64,000 nucleotides of DNA from an uncultured Flavobacteriaceae bacterium (GCA_947493175.1 CANLQD010000003.1:558001-622000), one strand, 5' to 3'; positions 1-9,050 are shown, counted from the first letter of the stretch. Program-made: numbers and translations. Notes: generated by a model from the sequence alone, not told the origin.

Positions 1-717
1 AACCAAAAAGACAGTATTGCGACCTGTATCTATTATCACCCGGGTTTTTTTAAAGCCAAGTTAGTGGTTGATGGGACCGTGGTAAAGGAACATGATATTT
101 TTATTCCCACCCAAGATTGGTTGGGTGTTATCGAAAGGGATACACTACCGATTTATCTTAAACCAAAAGATATTTTAAACAAAGACCGATTGGCCATCTC
201 CTCCTCCATATTGGATGCACATTCCATTGATCCCAGCACTTCCAGAACCGTAGTGGGTCTTTATCGGGTACAGGATTTTGGTGAGCTCTACACAAATGAT
301 TTTGAACTTTCTGCACTATTAAAAAATGATTACGACCAAGGCATCAACGCCTGCCAAGGGGTCCAAATCACCATTTTATATGACGGGGGCGCCATTATTT
401 TTCCGCTATCCGATAAAGGTTGTACCTCCGAACTTTCGTTGATGGCCTTCGGTCAAAGTGTAGACGGAAAGAAAACTGACCTTTCGAGATTTGGCGTAGA
501 CTTCGATGAGAAAGCAAGCGTGCGATGTGTTTCAAAAGATGGGAAACTTCAAATTACTATCAACGAACAAGTGGCATACACTTTTAAAGTGCCCAAAGAC
601 ATCAAGAAAATTGTCGGTTTGCAAATACACTTTGAAGGAGCCGGTTCCCTGTACCACTTGTTGTTGAAGAACAAAACGAATGTAGCGTACGAGACCCCTT
701 TTGAACCCTTACTATGA
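1..717 (+). CDS. Hypothetical protein, 5'-truncated by window edge
   Basis: The frame is open from base 1 to the stop at 715-717, so only the last ~238 residues are present and the true start lies outside the window. A GTG at 64 is in frame but is not needed as a start. I see no catalytic motif. The C-terminal ~150 residues alternate short hydrophobic strands with polar turns and contain a glycine-containing strand-turn (HFEGAGS), which looks like a beta-sandwich or lectin-like fold; this is inference only. The stop overlaps the ATG of the next gene (ATGA at 714-717), so the two are probably translationally coupled. Confidence 0.7.
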   Translation, partial: NQKDSIATCIYYHPGFFKAKLVVDGTVVKEHDIFIPTQDWLGVIERDTLPIYLKPKDILNKDRLAISSSILDAHSIDPSTSRTVVGLYRVQDFGELYTNDFELSALLKNDYDQGINACQGVQITILYDGGAIIFPLSDKGCTSELSLMAFGQSVDGKKTDLSRFGVDFDEKASVRCVSKDGKLQITINEQVAYTFKVPKDIKKIVGLQIHFEGAGSLYHLLLKNKTNVAYETPFEPLL

Positions 718-1529
718 TATTTAAAAAACAAGTTTATCAAAGCGATAAAAAAGTACATCCTTTTATCGGGTTGTTATTATTCCTGATATCAATTGTACTA
801 TTGGTACTTACGGGACCATTAGGTTTTGTGTACGGTGTTCTATATACACTGTTTACCCGTGGGTTTAAGGGCCTAGGGGAATACCTTTTGAAAATTGCCG
901 TTTCAATTGACCAATTGGGCAATGTAATGATGATGCACCTTTTGAATACCCTTTGGATCAAAAAAGGAGGCTATCGCTTCGGGAATCGCGATGAGACGAT
1001 CTCCAGTGCCTTGGGCCGTAACAAACAACTGGGAACCTTGACCGGTTTCGGTCGGTTTATTGACAAAGTGCTCGATATCATCGATCCCGATCATTCCCTG
1101 GATTCAATCGATTATTATGTGGAGCCTTCCGAACAGATTATCGATAAATTGGCATGGATACATCTGGTAGATGGGAAAATTCTCAGTACCCGAAGCAAGG
1201 GTAAGACCCGCTACTACATTCCCGGCGGAAAACGGGAAAAGGGCGAGAACGATGCACAGGCCCTGTACCGGGAAATAAAAGAAGAATTGAGCGTAGACCT
1301 CCAAGTAGCTACCTTACAATTTATAGGCATCTTCGAAGCGCAGGCCGACGGACATTCCCCAGGTATCTTGGTACGAATGACCTGTTATTCGGGTGATTAC
1401 ACGGGTACGCTACAAGCAGACTCCGAAATTGATGAAATACGCTGGCTCAGCTACGCAGACAAGGATAAGATTTCAAAAGTAGACGAGCTAATTTTTGATT
1501 ACCTCAAGGACAAAGGACAGCTACTATGA
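714..1529 (+). CDS. Membrane-anchored Nudix hydrolase
   Basis: A 271-residue protein with a hydrophobic N-terminal segment (about residues 18-47, one or two membrane helices) followed by a cytosolic Nudix domain. The Nudix box runs from G172 (GKREKGE at 172-178) to REIKEEL at 186-192, which fits G-x5-E-x7-REUxEExGU except that the conserved glycine near the end is Ser193. The two metal-binding glutamates (E190, E191) are kept, so hydrolysis of a nucleoside-diphosphate-linked substrate is likely; the substrate cannot be told. The start overlaps the upstream stop by ATGA. A 35-bp gap separates it from the sulfatase gene, so all three may be one transcript. Confidence 0.8.
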   Translation: MIFKKQVYQSDKKVHPFIGLLLFLISIVLLVLTGPLGFVYGVLYTLFTRGFKGLGEYLLKIAVSIDQLGNVMMMHLLNTLWIKKGGYRFGNRDETISSALGRNKQLGTLTGFGRFIDKVLDIIDPDHSLDSIDYYVEPSEQIIDKLAWIHLVDGKILSTRSKGKTRYYIPGGKREKGENDAQALYREIKEELSVDLQVATLQFIGIFEAQADGHSPGILVRMTCYSGDYTGTLQADSEIDEIRWLSYADKDKISKVDELIFDYLKDKGQLL

Positions 1530-1564
1530 TGATTAATATCTACGAAAGCAAATAAGAAAAGACA

Positions 1565-3061
1565 ATGAAAAAAACACGACCGTTCCTAATGCTATTACTA
1601 GCTTCCTTTATACTTCTCATCTTTACAGGAATGGGCCGTAACTCGGAAAAAGAGCGTCAACGACCAAATATCCTATTTATCGCTGTGGACGATCTCAAGA
1701 ACGAACTTGGTAGTTATGGGAGCACTATCGCCATCTCTCCCAACATCGATGCTCTGGCAGCTGAAAGCAGTGTCTTTAACCATCACTATGTTCAGGTACC
1801 TACCTGTGGAGCTTCGCGACATGCGCTATTAACGGGAATGAGGCCCTACAAACGGGTACATTTAACCAATAAAGCCATCGAAATGGAGCTCTCGAACAGG
1901 CTGGAAAGCGAAGTCCCCGAAACCTTTATTCACCGTTTAAAGAGAGCAGGATATTACACGGTCGGAATTGGAAAAATAAGCCATTCTGCCGACGGTTATG
2001 TATATGGCTATGAAGAACAAGCTTCCCGAAAAAGGGAACTGCCCCATAGTTGGTCCGAACTGCTTTTCGACCCCGGCAAATGGCAGACCGGTTGGAACGC
2101 TTTTTTCGCGTACGCAAATGGCGAAAACAGACAAAGCTTAAAAAAACAGGTAAAACCGTATGAAGTGGCCGAAGTCACGGACATCGACTATCCAGACGGA
2201 TTGACGACCCAGCTGGCACTAAAGAAATTACAACTACTGAAAGAAAAGAAACAACCTTTTTTTATGGGTGTCGGTTTTTTTAAACCCCATCTACCCTTCA
2301 ACGCCCCAAAAAAGTACTGGGACCTATACGATCCCGATAGCATTCCCATCTCCCCCAACCCAACTATACCCGAAAACATACACCTAGCAAGCCTCCACGA
2401 AAGCGGGGAATTCAACCAATATGCCTTGGGGGATGAACAGGCAAGCTTAACCCGACCTATTTCAGATCCCTATGCAAGGAAACTAAGACACGCATACCTA
2501 GCGGCTGTCAGCTACATCGATGCCCAAATCGGGATGCTATGCCAGCAGCTAAAAAACTTAGGTCTCTATGAGAATACGATCATTGTTATTTGGGGAGACC
2601 ATGGGTGGCATCTTGGAGACCAGCGAATATGGGGCAAACACACCTTGTTTGAAAACGCCTTAAAAAGCCCACTTATCATTAAACCTACATATGAACACCA
2701 CACCGCCAAAAAAATAGCGGCCGTTGTGGAGACGGTAGATGTGTATCCCACTTTGTTAGAACTTTGTGATGTAGGTATAAAACACCCCATAGACGGAGAA
2801 AGTCTGGTGGAACTCATGCAAAAAAAGAAGGTGAAAAAAGAGGGAGTGGCCTACAGCTATTTTAAAAACGGGATCTCGGCGCGAAATGCGCGATATCGGT
2901 TTACAAAGTATTTTAGGGAAGCGACCCCCACCATTGAATTGTACGATTATGAAATAGACCCTTTGGAAACAAAAAATCGAGCTGCGACCCATCCCGAACT
3001 TTTACAAAAACTACTTCCTATTTTAGAGCAGGGAAATACAGGGCTATATAATTCCGACTAG
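1565..3061 (+). CDS. Sulfatase, iduronate-2-sulfatase-like
   Basis: A 498-residue type I sulfatase with an N-terminal signal peptide (hydrophobic residues ~6-23), so it is exported. The metal-binding start of the fold is seen as ILFIAVDDLKNELGSYG near residue 36, and the formylglycine site is C81-G-A-S-R followed by HALLTG. Here alanine replaces the usual proline of CxPSR (a CxAxR variant). WGDHGWHLGD near residue 345 is typical of iduronate-2-sulfatase-like members. It probably desulfates an algal or animal polysaccharide. No sulfatase-maturating enzyme is encoded in the window, so activation would depend on one elsewhere. Confidence 0.9.
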   Translation: MKKTRPFLMLLLASFILLIFTGMGRNSEKERQRPNILFIAVDDLKNELGSYGSTIAISPNIDALAAESSVFNHHYVQVPTCGASRHALLTGMRPYKRVHLTNKAIEMELSNRLESEVPETFIHRLKRAGYYTVGIGKISHSADGYVYGYEEQASRKRELPHSWSELLFDPGKWQTGWNAFFAYANGENRQSLKKQVKPYEVAEVTDIDYPDGLTTQLALKKLQLLKEKKQPFFMGVGFFKPHLPFNAPKKYWDLYDPDSIPISPNPTIPENIHLASLHESGEFNQYALGDEQASLTRPISDPYARKLRHAYLAAVSYIDAQIGMLCQQLKNLGLYENTIIVIWGDHGWHLGDQRIWGKHTLFENALKSPLIIKPTYEHHTAKKIAAVVETVDVYPTLLELCDVGIKHPIDGESLVELMQKKKVKKEGVAYSYFKNGISARNARYRFTKYFREATPTIELYDYEIDPLETKNRAATHPELLQKLLPILEQGNTGLYNSD

Positions 3062-3092
3062 CCTTGGCGATACTCGAAGAAGAAATAGTAGG

Positions 3093-3122
3093 TTTGATGC
3101 CAAAAGTTTTTTGTTACTTTTG
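3093..3122 (+). promoter_or_regulatory. Bacteroidota-type promoter for ppgK
   Basis: TTTG at 3093-3096 and TACTTTTG at 3115-3122 are separated by 18 bp. This matches the Bacteroidota sigma consensus TTTG-N17-23-TAnnTTTG. The start codon at 3147 lies about 24 bp after the -7 element. Confidence 0.65.
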
Positions 3123-3146
3123 CCCCGTAATTTTTAAAATCGATTA

Positions 3147-3896
3147 ATGGAAGTCTTGGGTATAGATATTGGAGGTTCTGGCATAAAAGGAGCCTTGGTA
3201 AATTCGTTGACAGGGGAAATGTTGACCAAACGTTATCGCATTCCTACACCAGCCTCGAGAAAACCCAAAGACATGGCCAAGGTAGTGGCCCAGATCGTTA
3301 AGCACTTTGACCACAACGGGCCAGTAGGAGTTGGTTTTCCGACTGTCATTAAACATGGTATCTGTAAATCTCCAGGGAATCTTCACAAGAAATGGTTGGG
3401 ATGCAATGTGAAGGAATTATTCTGTGAGTATACCGGGTTACCTGTTACCGTTGTCAATGATGCCGATGCTGCCGGTTATGCTACGATGAATTATGGCATA
3501 GGAAAAGGCGAAAAGGGTCTGGTACTTATGATTACGATCGGTACCGGTCTGGGGAGCGGCGCGTTTTGGGACGGTGAATTACTCCCAAACTTTGAACTTG
3601 GACAGATTCCTTATAAAAAATACCACAAAATAGAATTGTGGGCAGCCGATTCAGCCAAAGAGCGGGAAGGGCTAACTTATAAACAGTGGGGCAAACGATT
3701 CAATAAATTTCTAAAACTGGTCGAACTATTGGTCTCACCTGATTTGATTATTCTTGGAGGAGGCGCCTCCAAGGATTTTGAAGAGTATAAGGATTGTATT
3801 ACCATTGAAACCCGTGTTATCCCCGCAGAACTTCGAAACAGTGCTGGCATTGTAGGCGCAGCCGCTGCCGCCCTACACGAAGGACCAAAAGACTAA
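3147..3896 (+). CDS. ppgK: Polyphosphate glucokinase (ROK family)
   Basis: A 249-residue cytosolic kinase, the usual length of strictly polyphosphate-dependent glucokinases. It phosphorylates glucose to glucose 6-phosphate with polyphosphate (and often ATP) as donor. The N-terminal phosphate-binding loop is GIDIGGSGIKGA (residues 5-16), the catalytic aspartate region is VVNDADAAG at about 102-110, and the second phosphate loop is TIGTGLGSG at about 131-139. The segment FELGQIPY is characteristic of PPGK. It is monocistronic: a canonical promoter lies 24 bp upstream and a convergent gene follows after a hairpin. Confidence 0.9.
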   Translation: MEVLGIDIGGSGIKGALVNSLTGEMLTKRYRIPTPASRKPKDMAKVVAQIVKHFDHNGPVGVGFPTVIKHGICKSPGNLHKKWLGCNVKELFCEYTGLPVTVVNDADAAGYATMNYGIGKGEKGLVLMITIGTGLGSGAFWDGELLPNFELGQIPYKKYHKIELWAADSAKEREGLTYKQWGKRFNKFLKLVELLVSPDLIILGGGASKDFEEYKDCITIETRVIPAELRNSAGIVGAAAAALHEGPKD

Positions 3897-3924
3897 ATTA
3901 GCTATAAGGAATACCCTCTTTGCC

Positions 3925-3973
3925 ATTCCGAACAAAGTAGGGAAATCCACTACGAGTACTTTCGGAATTTTTC
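3925..3973. terminator. Stem-loop between convergent genes
   Basis: ATTCCGA (3925-3931) pairs with TCGGAAT (3962-3968), with a nested GTAG/CTAC pairing (3937-3940/3950-3953). On the + strand the stem runs into a T-rich stretch. Its place between the ends of ppgK (+) and the lipoprotein gene (-) suits a shared terminator. The 7-bp stem is modest, so confidence is limited. Confidence 0.45.
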
Positions 3974-4001
3974 TTCGCCCCCCGCTATATAGTTGTTGCC
4001 T

Positions 4002-4907
4002 TCATTCGATAACGACGGCTTCTTCGGGTGTTTCAAAATAGTCCGACTTTAGTTCAGGGTCGAAAGAAACATCGCTCACGTCTATTTTTGTAATATACGC
4101 TCCTGGAAGGTTCTTTTCGACCAACCAATGGGTTTTATACCCAGTTGGGAAGACAATTCCTTCGACTGTCTGGCTTCCGATAACATCCATGAACTTTTCG
4201 GGAAGGTGTCCGCCATCCTTAAAATAGGCGGGATACGATACAATATATCGGATTACGCTTAGCAGGTGCGATTCGGCATCAAAATAAAGAATGTAATAAT
4301 CATCGGGAGCATCTCCCGTACCAGGGTCAAAAGTAACTCTTACTACGTTGTTCAATCGGTCTTTATAGGTTTCCTGTGGGAGTAATTCCAAGTTAACCCC
4401 TTCCCCGTCCAATACAAAAGGCTGTCCCAAAAAATAATAAGGTGTCAGCGCCCAGAACTTGGTGTCGTAGGCAAATGCCGTTGAATCCTTGGCCAGGACC
4501 CAAGCAACTTTTCCGGTCCATCCAAAATGTGCGGTACTATCGGTAATACTGGTATGTCTTGCCTTGTTGCTCCAAGTATCAATAGTTTGATAACTATTTC
4601 TTCTTGTACTGCCATCTAAAGGTTGATAGTCAAAACGGAAGGACAAAGCGCCGTTCCCATACCATTTCTTCAGTCCGCCATGGGCCTCCATTGCTTTCCA
4701 GACTACTTTTCCCGCTTCCGATCGCTGTAAGCGGGTTTTGGCTTTTTCAACTCGATTTTCGACCCATGCCTCAGAAACCGTTGCAGTCGTGGCACTCCTC
4801 TCCTGTTGCTCTTGCGAAGTACCTTGTTTCTCCTTTGGTTGTTCTTTACAAGCAAGCACGAGCAACAATACACCGATACCAACCGACTTTAAGTATATTT
4901 TCATCAA
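4002..4907 (-). CDS. DUF6503-like lipoprotein
   Basis: A 301-residue lipoprotein. The N-terminus is a hydrophobic signal ending in the lipobox LVLAC (Cys at residue 20), followed by a charged, low-complexity linker (~21-50). The mature domain has WKAMEAHGGLKKWYG near residue 69 and many aromatic-rich strands (FRFDY, YYILYFDAESHLL), as in the DUF6503/LolA-like families of Bacteroidota envelope lipoproteins. Function is unknown; a lipid or lipoprotein carrier role in the periplasm is inference from the fold only. Either Met1 or Met2 can be the start. It stands alone between ppgK (convergent) and typA (same strand, 75 bp away). Confidence 0.75.
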   Translation of the reverse strand: MMKIYLKSVGIGVLLLVLACKEQPKEKQGTSQEQQERSATTATVSEAWVENRVEKAKTRLQRSEAGKVVWKAMEAHGGLKKWYGNGALSFRFDYQPLDGSTRRNSYQTIDTWSNKARHTSITDSTAHFGWTGKVAWVLAKDSTAFAYDTKFWALTPYYFLGQPFVLDGEGVNLELLPQETYKDRLNNVVRVTFDPGTGDAPDDYYILYFDAESHLLSVIRYIVSYPAYFKDGGHLPEKFMDVIGSQTVEGIVFPTGYKTHWLVEKNLPGAYITKIDVSDVSFDPELKSDYFETPEEAVVIE

Positions 4908-4981
4908 AGTATATTTATCCGATACGTACTTTAGGTCGTGTAAAAAACCGAATCCTTAACCAAAGGAGAACTTAATTCGCA

Positions 4982-6781
4982 CTAAGCAATTTTATTCCGT
5001 TTGCGCTCTACTTCCTTTAGAAATATTTTGCGCAAGCGAAGGTGCTTGGGAGTTACCTCTACATATTCATCTTTCTGGATATATTCCAATGCTTCCTCTA
5101 ACGAAAACTTGATAGCCGGTACAATCTTGGCCTTATCATCGGCACCAGCGGAACGTACATTCGAAAGTTTTTTGGTCTTGGTAATGTTGATGGTCATATC
5201 ATCGCCGCGAGAGTTCTCCCCTATTACCTGGCCTTCATAGATATCCTCTCCTGGGTCTACAAAAAACTTTCCACGGTCTTGCAATTTATCAATGGAATAA
5301 GGAATTGCTTTTCCATTCTCCATCGATACCAAAGAACCATTTTGTCTTTGTGGGATATCTCCTTTCATAGGTTGATATTCCAAAAAGCGGTGAGCCATAA
5401 TGGCCTCTCCAGCGGTAGCGGTCAACAATTGATTCCTTAAGCCGATAATGCCCCTAGATGGAATCAGGAATTCGCAGACCATGCGATCTCCCTTGGCTTC
5501 CATACTGGTCATCTCCCCTTTTCTGATAGAAACCATCTCAACGGCCTTACCCGAAACTGCCTCTGGTAAATCAATGGTCAAGGATTCTACTGGCTCGCAT
5601 TTGACGCCATCGATTTCTTTAATAATGACCTGGGGTTGCCCAATCTGAAGTTCATACCCTTCGCGACGCATGGTCTCGATCAAGACCGAGAGGTGTAAAA
5701 CGCCACGGCCAAATACCAAAAACTTATCGGCACTATCGGTTTCGTTAACCCGCAAAGCGAGGTTTTTTTCGAGTTCCCGTTCTAGCCGCTCTTTGATATG
5801 CCGAGAGGTCACGAACTTACCATCCTGACCAAAAAACGGACTATCGTTAATTGTAAAAAGCATACTCATCGTAGGCTCGTCGATGGCAATAGTCTTTAGC
5901 CCTTCCGGATTTTCCAAATCGGCAATGGTGTCTCCGATTTCAAAACCTTCGAGCCCAACGATCGCACAAATATCGCCTGTTGCGACCTCTTTTACCTTTT
6001 TGCGCCCTAAGCCTTCAAACGTAAAAAGCTCCTTCACTTTCGATTTGGCAATGCTGCCATCTCGTTTGACCAAGGAAACTTGCTGCCCTTCCTTTAAAAC
6101 ACCACGTTGTAATCTTCCGATGGCTATTCTTCCTGTAAAAGATGAAAAATCCAAGGATGTTATCAACATTTGGGTGGTACCTTCTTCTGGCTCAAAAGTG
6201 GGAATATGCTCCACCACCATATCCAATAGAGGTTCTATACTATCAGTCTCTTTCTGCCAATCTTCACTCATCCAGTTATTCTTGGCTGAACCGTAAACCA
6301 CCGGAAAATCGAGTTGCCACTCTTCAGCTCCCAATTCGAACATTAGATCAAATACTTTTTCATGCACCTCTTCAGGGGTACAGTTTTCCTTGTCTACTTT
6401 GTTGATTACTACGCAAGGTTTTAATCCCAAGTCTATCGCTTTTTGCAATACAAAACGCGTCTGTGGCATTGGGCCTTCAAACGCATCTACCAACAACAAC
6501 ACGCCGTCTGCCATATTGAGCACCCGTTCCACTTCCCCACCAAAGTCGGCGTGACCGGGAGTATCGATAATATTGATCTTGGTGTCTTTATATACAACCG
6601 ACACATTCTTTGAAGTAATCGTAATACCCCGTTCCCGTTCCAAATCATTATTATCCAAAATTAAGTCTCCCGTATTCTCATTATCACGAAACAACTGACA
6701 GTGGTACATGATCTTATCGACCAAGGTCGTTTTCCCGTGGTCTACGTGGGCAATAATAGCGATGTTCTTAGTAATTGACAT
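4982..6781 (-). CDS. typA: Ribosome-binding GTPase TypA/BipA
   Basis: A 599-residue translational GTPase of the EF-G superfamily, full length for TypA/BipA. It binds the 70S ribosome and helps 50S assembly and stress adaptation. G1 is AHVDHGKTTL (residues ~11-20), the switch region is RERGITI (~50-56), G3 is DTPGHADFGGEVERVL (~74-89) and G4 is NKVD (~128-131). The GLRNQLLT and GDIPQRQNGS stretches in the C-terminal half are the usual TypA C-terminal domain. The start ATG is at 6781. A TAnnTTTG box lies ~40 bp upstream. I see nothing unusual. Confidence 0.96.
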   Translation of the reverse strand: MSITKNIAIIAHVDHGKTTLVDKIMYHCQLFRDNENTGDLILDNNDLERERGITITSKNVSVVYKDTKINIIDTPGHADFGGEVERVLNMADGVLLLVDAFEGPMPQTRFVLQKAIDLGLKPCVVINKVDKENCTPEEVHEKVFDLMFELGAEEWQLDFPVVYGSAKNNWMSEDWQKETDSIEPLLDMVVEHIPTFEPEEGTTQMLITSLDFSSFTGRIAIGRLQRGVLKEGQQVSLVKRDGSIAKSKVKELFTFEGLGRKKVKEVATGDICAIVGLEGFEIGDTIADLENPEGLKTIAIDEPTMSMLFTINDSPFFGQDGKFVTSRHIKERLERELEKNLALRVNETDSADKFLVFGRGVLHLSVLIETMRREGYELQIGQPQVIIKEIDGVKCEPVESLTIDLPEAVSGKAVEMVSIRKGEMTSMEAKGDRMVCEFLIPSRGIIGLRNQLLTATAGEAIMAHRFLEYQPMKGDIPQRQNGSLVSMENGKAIPYSIDKLQDRGKFFVDPGEDIYEGQVIGENSRGDDMTINITKTKKLSNVRSAGADDKAKIVPAIKFSLEEALEYIQKDEYVEVTPKHLRLRKIFLKEVERKRNKIA

Positions 6782-6822
6782 ATTCGTTTATTTCACAGCA
6801 GTCGCCTGCCATTTTGAGCGTG

Positions 6823-6830
6823 CAAAGATA
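6823..6830 (-). promoter_or_regulatory. -7 promoter element for typA
   Basis: On the minus strand the sequence reads TATCTTTG, a perfect TAnnTTTG element 41 bp before the typA ATG. No clear TTTG box sits at the ideal spacing; TTG triplets lie 15-23 bp further upstream. Confidence 0.5.
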
Positions 6831-6898
6831 GCGGTATTTTTTGGGCAACAACACAAACTTATGTTATTTTTATGTTGTTGATTTTGAGGAAGTTATTT

Positions 6899-7439
6899 TT
6901 ATTGTTTTTTACCGATGACCCAACCCAAACGAACATCGGCCCAGATACCAAAATCAGTGTCTATTTCATCGTTTAAAAGAGCGGGACCAAACGAAACACC
7001 ACAGTAGAAACCTTTAGGCCGGGTACGCTGAATACCGTATAAAATCGCTGTATTGTAAAAATAGGAACTGTTGTAGCTAAGGTCACCAACTAGCGGATCG
7101 CCTGATACTAGTTCATTTGAAAACGAAAGGTAATTTCCACTATTTCCTGAAATATTCTTGCCTTTCCTTTTTCTTCGTTTCATATTGATAAAGTAACGAA
7201 AATCGGCCTGTAAACCGGAAAAACAAACCAAATTTCGTATCGCGATCAGAACCGCCGACCAGGGCAAAACCAACAAGGACCTCTAAATTTATGGTAGTGT
7301 TTCGACTCAAACCCACCTCGAAAGAGACTCCTGGTACCAGCAGATTCACTTTAAAAAGTTGGTTCGCTACGTTTTGATCGGTTTAAGCACACATCAGTGC
7401 AACGCAGAGCAGGAGGAAATAGAGCAGACATTTTCGCAT
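6899..7439 (-). pseudogene. Decayed paralogue of the 8393-8974 secreted protein
   Basis: Reading the minus strand from an ATG at 7437-7439 gives a signal peptide (MRKCLLYFLLLCVALMCA). It is cut immediately by an in-frame TAA at 7383-7385. The same frame then resumes with NLLVPGVSFEVGLSRN, matching NLLSPGISYELGLFRN of the intact gene at 8393-8974. Around 7200-7225 the homology moves to another frame: ADFRYFINMKRRK, then ISGNSGNY and YGIQRT, matching NRYRYYHNFERRK, VAGNSGNY and YGVQRT in the paralogue. So there are two separate lesions, a nonsense codon and a frameshift, in an otherwise recognisable beta-rich exported protein. The C-terminus ends normally at 6899. Confidence 0.8.
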
Positions 7440-7646
7440 TGGTGGTTGGTGTTTTGTTATACAAAAACACTTTATCAAAGACCAGGCCAAAATAGAACAC
7501 CCTTACTTCCTATTCGTTTTTTCTCATCCTCAAATCCCGTTTTTGCTTTACGTTTATCTACCGGAACACTACAAAAACCGGACAGGATCCCCGTGCAAGA
7601 TACCTTATGGTTGGATTTGGAACGAAGAGGAAAGGAGTTGTTTGAA

Positions 7647-7673
7647 GCATCAAGGCTGAAAAAGCCTTGATGC
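7647..7673. terminator. Strong perfect hairpin, probable terminator
   Basis: GCATCAAGGCT (7647-7657) and AGCCTTGATGC (7663-7673) form an 11-bp perfect stem with a GAAAA loop. It lies 65 bp past the stop of the minus-strand gene 7738-8214 and upstream of the pseudogene. No long T tract follows on either strand. The remainder of the 7440-7737 gap shows no convincing gene. Confidence 0.5.
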
Positions 7674-7737
7674 AAATTAAATCAATCGATTAAAAAATTT
7701 GGAAGTGTAGATGCCATACCACTAATCTATCAATGAC

Positions 7738-8214
7738 TCATTCAAATTGAGGATTACCCTGCACAAAATTATTAGTTCGCAAATAATTAGACAGGCCCTC
7801 TTTATCTTTTATGGATAAAGTAACCTTTTTTCCATTCTTTTTGGTGATAAAGATTGCACTATTAGATTCTGTTATGTATCCCCAACCATACTTTTTAGAA
7901 TAGCGAATTCCCCATCCAAGAAAATCCCCGATGGCAGATAAGCTGATGATCTCAAAGGTATCAATATCTGACCAATTGATTTTCCTTGAGGAGAAGGGCG
8001 AAAATTTATAGCTGACCATCTTTTTGTCAATCTCAATTTTCAATCTTGTTAGAGTTAGGAAAATTCCGATTATTAAAATACCTACTGAAAAATATATAAG
8101 AGACTTATCCTCTGGCTTATTTAAAGAGTATACAAGAAATACTACAAACTGAATAATGAATATGGCCAAGATAAATTTAGGCAGTCCGGTGGCTTCTGTG
8201 AATTTTTTCTTCAT
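7738..8214 (-). CDS. Two-helix membrane protein, PH-like, unknown function
   Basis: A 158-residue protein with the start set at the ATG at 8212-8214; a TTG 15 bp upstream is in frame but less likely. Two transmembrane helices (about residues 12-30 and 39-56, both rich in I/F/V) are followed by a cytosolic domain of ~100 residues. That domain has a strand pattern such as RLKIEIDKKMVSYKF and KINWSDIDTFEI, which resembles the short bacterial PH-like (bPH) domains found after paired helices. No catalytic residues are evident. It is a single gene; a hairpin follows it. Confidence 0.65.
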   Translation of the reverse strand: MKKKFTEATGLPKFILAIFIIQFVVFLVYSLNKPEDKSLIYFSVGILIIGIFLTLTRLKIEIDKKMVSYKFSPFSSRKINWSDIDTFEIISLSAIGDFLGWGIRYSKKYGWGYITESNSAIFITKKNGKKVTLSIKDKEGLSNYLRTNNFVQGNPQFE

Positions 8215-8392
8215 GATTGAAAATTTCAAAAATAGATAGTCTTATGTTAAGATAATTCTGCTTTATACTTAGATTTAGAGTTTTTAGGTAACGAATCTAA
8301 AAGCTTAATCGCTATTTGAAAATGACACATCCTACGATGTTCCGATGCAAACAGTGATGTGGTAAGGGTAAGCAGAAGTCATATGGAAGCGT

Positions 8393-8974
8393 CTAGTAAG
8401 GCCGGTTCTTCTTCTTTTTGGGCGTAAAACCTATCGTAAAATGAAACAAGGGCCCATAACCATCGAGTACCCCATCACCACGATAATACCCGGCTCCCAA
8501 TTCGGCCGTAAAGTTAAGGCCCGTCTCATAGGTGCGTTGCACCCCGTAGACCATTCCATAAAAACCCACATTGAAATCTTTGGGACCTTCGATATTGGTA
8601 GCCAAACGCAGTTGCGAGAAAAAAATCGCTTGCGCCGCCGCAATATAATTTCCCGAATTACCTGCCACACTCTTTCCTAGGTCTTTGCGCCTTTCAAAAT
8701 TATGATAGTAGCGATAGCGGTTGTTCCAAGCAAGGCCAAGGGCATACCCTTCCTCATAGGTGGCAAGCCCTAATCCCATCGAAGTAGACACACTCTGATT
8801 GCGAAATAATCCCAATTCATAGCTGATTCCCGGACTTAACAGATTAAAATTCACATGGTGTCTCTCCAAGTTCACCAGCCCGAAAACAGGCACCTTTTCC
8901 CGGACCTGGGCACTTGCCCCTACGATGTGAAACATCCCTACAAAACAACTTATTAAACGTACTTTTTGAATCAT
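8393..8974 (-). CDS. Exported beta-rich (outer-membrane-like) protein
   Basis: A 193-residue protein with a signal peptide ending GASAQ (residue ~23). The mature part is made of alternating aromatic/glycine strands (ISYELGLF, LGLATYEEGYALGLAW, YRYYHNF, FTAELGAGYY, FHFTIGFTP), the pattern of a small outer-membrane beta-barrel. A basic tail follows. The conserved NSGNY and YGVQRTYETG segments are also found in the decayed copy at 6899-7439. Function is unknown. It is divergently oriented to kdsA, with 76 bp between the two starts. Confidence 0.7.
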   Translation of the reverse strand: MIQKVRLISCFVGMFHIVGASAQVREKVPVFGLVNLERHHVNFNLLSPGISYELGLFRNQSVSTSMGLGLATYEEGYALGLAWNNRYRYYHNFERRKDLGKSVAGNSGNYIAAAQAIFFSQLRLATNIEGPKDFNVGFYGMVYGVQRTYETGLNFTAELGAGYYRGDGVLDGYGPLFHFTIGFTPKKKKNRPY

Positions 8975-9027
8975 ATGGTATCGGATTAGTCGAGAATAAA
9001 TCTAACAAGGAAAACCGACGGAAACGC

Positions 9028-9035
9028 TATCTTTG
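9028..9035 (+). promoter_or_regulatory. -7 promoter element for kdsA
   Basis: TATCTTTG is a perfect TAnnTTTG box 15 bp before the kdsA ATG, so the leader is very short. No good TTTG partner is seen upstream. Confidence 0.45.
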
Positions 9036-9050
9036 TGGAAATTTTAAGAA

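Noticed and set aside
4604..4975. 123-codon plus-strand frame
   Set aside because: Lies antisense to the lipoprotein gene, has no family pattern and is explained by the codon structure of the real gene.
7359..7670. 103-codon plus-strand frame over the 5' part of the pseudogene
   Set aside because: No motif, covers the reverse of the decayed signal-peptide region and runs into a hairpin; composition is not gene-like.
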